Shown here: piece by piece, positions 7,474-8,865 of the stretch
Layout of the letters: the number at the start of each line of letters is the position of its first letter
Position numbering within the stretch: position 1 is the stretch's first letter
Assembly (NCBI GenBank): GCA_024709705.1
Contig: JANJWE010000020.1
Span: 1 to 8,865, forward strand
Direction: 5' to 3'
DNA from: Flavobacterium sp.
GTDB taxonomy: Bacteria > Bacteroidota > Bacteroidia > Flavobacteriales > Flavobacteriaceae
DNA length: 8,865 nt
Notes under the pieces: generated by a model
What the model saw: only the letters and a program-made list of their open reading frames with translations
Databases searched by the model: none
What the model was told of the DNA's origin: nothing
Position numbers and translations under genes: made by a program

Positions 7474-8466
7474 ATGGCAAATAGACGTAATTTTCTAAAA
7501 ACAACAGCTCTCGCAACAGCGGGAGTAGCTTTGCAATCCTTCCAGTCAAAACCGGAGGAACCAGAATTGTTTTCCGGAAAGTCAAACAAACCCATAGTGC
7601 TTTCTACATGGAATTTTGGTTTGCAAGCCAATGAAGCTGCCTGGGAAATATTGAAAAACAAAGGCCGTGCACTCGATGCTGTGGAAGTTGGTGTAAAACT
7701 TACCGAAGCTGATCCTTCCGAACGAAGTGTTGGCTACGGCGGTCGTCCCGACAGAGATGGGCGGGTAACGTTGGATGCGTGCATCATGGATGAATTTTCA
7801 AACATAGGTTCGGTAGCTTGTTTGGAGTATATCAAACACCCTATTTCGGTTGCCAGAGCCGTGATGGAAAAAACTCCCCATGTGATGTTGGTCGGTGAAG
7901 GAGCTTTCCAATTTGCTTTATCGCAAGGATTTCCGAAAGAAAATTTATTAATTGAAGCATCAGAAAAAGAGTGGAAAGATTGGCTAAAATCGAGTCAATA
8001 CCAACCCAAAGTGAATATTGAAAACCACGACACTATCGGAATGATTGCTTTGGATGCACAAGGCAATTTATCGGGAGCATGCACCACAAGCGGCATGGCG
8101 TTTAAAATGCATGGACGTGTGGGCGATTCACCCATTATTGGAGCAGGTTTGTATGTGGATAACGAAATTGGTGCGGCAACTGCAACAGGCCACGGTGAAG
8201 AAGTAATCCGAATTACCGGTTGTCATTTGGTAGTTGAACTCATGCGTCAGGGAAAATCACCTCAAAAAGCTTGTGAAGAAGCCGTAATGCGAATCGTAAA
8301 ATTGACACAAAATCGGGGTAAAAATCTAAAAGACATTCAAGTTGGTTTCATCGCTTTGAACAAAAAAGGAGAATACGGTTCGTATTGTGTGCAAGGTGGT
8401 TTCAATTATGCCGTTCATGATGCAACCGGAAATAAATTAATCGATGCGAAGTATTATTTGAAATAA
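7474..8466 (+). CDS. N4-(beta-N-acetylglucosaminyl)-L-asparaginase (glycosylasparaginase), Tat-exported
   Basis: Ntn-hydrolase that cleaves the GlcNAc-Asn bond of glycoasparagines, giving aspartate and the amino sugar, after self-cleavage into alpha and beta chains. The autocleavage site HD/TIGM is present, with H185, D186 and T187 as the new beta-chain N-terminus and nucleophile. Downstream, HGRVGDSP supplies R215 and D218 for binding the substrate amino acid, and TGHGEE at 238-243 and W46 match other active-site positions. These features distinguish it from plant-type isoaspartyl peptidases, which share the fold. The N-terminus NRRNFLK followed by a mildly hydrophobic Ala/Thr stretch is a twin-arginine signal, so the enzyme should reach the periplasm folded; no lipobox is seen. 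Its length of 330 residues is near the Elizabethkingia enzyme. It begins 1 nt after the GH20 stop without a Shine-Dalgarno, and its own stop overlaps the cutC start, so translational coupling is likely. Confidence 0.94.
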   Translation: MANRRNFLKTTALATAGVALQSFQSKPEEPELFSGKSNKPIVLSTWNFGLQANEAAWEILKNKGRALDAVEVGVKLTEADPSERSVGYGGRPDRDGRVTLDACIMDEFSNIGSVACLEYIKHPISVARAVMEKTPHVMLVGEGAFQFALSQGFPKENLLIEASEKEWKDWLKSSQYQPKVNIENHDTIGMIALDAQGNLSGACTTSGMAFKMHGRVGDSPIIGAGLYVDNEIGAATATGHGEEVIRITGCHLVVELMRQGKSPQKACEEAVMRIVKLTQNRGKNLKDIQVGFIALNKKGEYGSYCVQGGFNYAVHDATGNKLIDAKYYLK

Positions 8467-8865
8467 TGAAAAAACTAGAAATCGCTTGTTTTAATTTGGA
8501 TTCGGCTTTGATTGCTCAAAAGGAGGGAGCGGATAGAGTAGAATTATGTGCGGATATTTCAGTTGGCGGTATTACTCCAAATCTTCAAATAATTCAACAA
8601 GTTCGTGAACATTTGACTATCGATTTATATGTAATGATTCGTCCAAGAGGAGGAAATTTTGTGTATTCGGATTCAGAATTTGAACAAATGAAATCGGAAA
8701 TTGAAACCATCAAAAAACTTGGAGTTAACGGATTTGTTTTTGGAATTTTGAAGGAAGATAAAACAATTAATATCGAACAAAATTTAGCTTTAGTGGAATT
8801 AGCAAAACCATTCCCTTGTACTTTTCATAGAGCTTTTGATGAGGTCTTGGATTATAAACAAGCAT
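8466..8865 (+). CDS. cutC: CutC family protein, N-terminal part (runs off window end)
   Basis: The ATG at 8466-8468 shares its A with the preceding TAA stop, and the frame stays open to the window end, giving 133 residues of a family that is usually about 230-250. It is a cytoplasmic TIM-barrel protein with no signal peptide. Family landmarks are clear: MKKLEIACFN at the start, GADRVELCADISVGGITPN (about 21-39), VMIRPRGGNFVYSDSEFEQM (about 56-75), NGFVFGIL (about 88-95) and TFHRAFDE (about 118-125). CutC was first linked to copper tolerance in E. coli, but later work attributed that phenotype to other causes, and its biochemical role remains unsettled. Here it is the third gene of a glycan-degradation operon, which argues for a role in handling sugars or glycoasparagine products rather than copper; that is inference. 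Further operon genes may follow outside the window. Confidence 0.92.
   Translation, partial: MKKLEIACFNLDSALIAQKEGADRVELCADISVGGITPNLQIIQQVREHLTIDLYVMIRPRGGNFVYSDSEFEQMKSEIETIKKLGVNGFVFGILKEDKTINIEQNLALVELAKPFPCTFHRAFDEVLDYKQA

Noticed and set aside
7443..7661. Minus-strand reading frames across the GH20/asparaginase junction
   Set aside because: Both flanking + strand genes are convincing and continuous there; the minus frames have no recognisable protein features.
1..8865. Mobile element, CRISPR array, defence or phage system
   Set aside because: No transposase, integrase, direct-repeat array, tRNA or atypical-composition block was seen; every gene falls in a known housekeeping or catabolic family.

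Overview
The window is AT-rich DNA that reads as a piece of a Bacteroidota chromosome, most likely Flavobacteriaceae (Flavobacterium or a close relative). The grounds are a DUF5686-type outer-membrane protein, TAnnTTTGC promoter elements with A-rich leaders lacking Shine-Dalgarno sites, strong similarity of the encoded glycosylasparaginase to the Elizabethkingia enzyme as I remember it, and a signal peptide ending in the FGQ pattern common in flavobacteria. All genes lie on the + strand. I see no mobile elements, tRNA or rRNA genes, CRISPR arrays or frameshifts.

Region 1 (1-1882) is the C-terminal part of a DUF5686-like outer-membrane beta-barrel protein whose start lies outside the window. 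Region 2 (about 1990-5188) is a pyrophosphate module. A soluble family I inorganic pyrophosphatase (ppa) with its own promoter element and intrinsic terminator is followed directly by a membrane-bound ion-pumping pyrophosphatase (hppA), again with its own promoter element and terminator. Both hydrolyse the PPi released by biosynthesis, but only the membrane enzyme recovers the energy as an ion gradient. The hppA product is unusual in two ways: the ion-gate glutamate usually found in TM6 is absent and a glutamate is present in TM5 instead, and there is a C-terminal extension of about 100 residues with a six-cysteine cluster that should face the periplasm.

Region 3 (5217-8865) is a tight three-gene operon: a secreted GH20 beta-N-acetylhexosaminidase with two C-terminal accessory domains, a Tat-exported N4-(beta-N-acetylglucosaminyl)-L-asparaginase (1 nt downstream), and cutC (start overlapping the preceding stop by 1 nt), which runs off the window end. 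The first two enzymes can act one after the other on glycoasparagines from N-glycoproteins: GH20 trims terminal GlcNAc and the asparaginase splits the GlcNAc-Asn linkage. The presence of cutC, a gene of disputed function, in this operon is the most interesting functional hint in the window.

Intergenic stretches are all shorter than 300 bases and hold promoter elements and terminators only.
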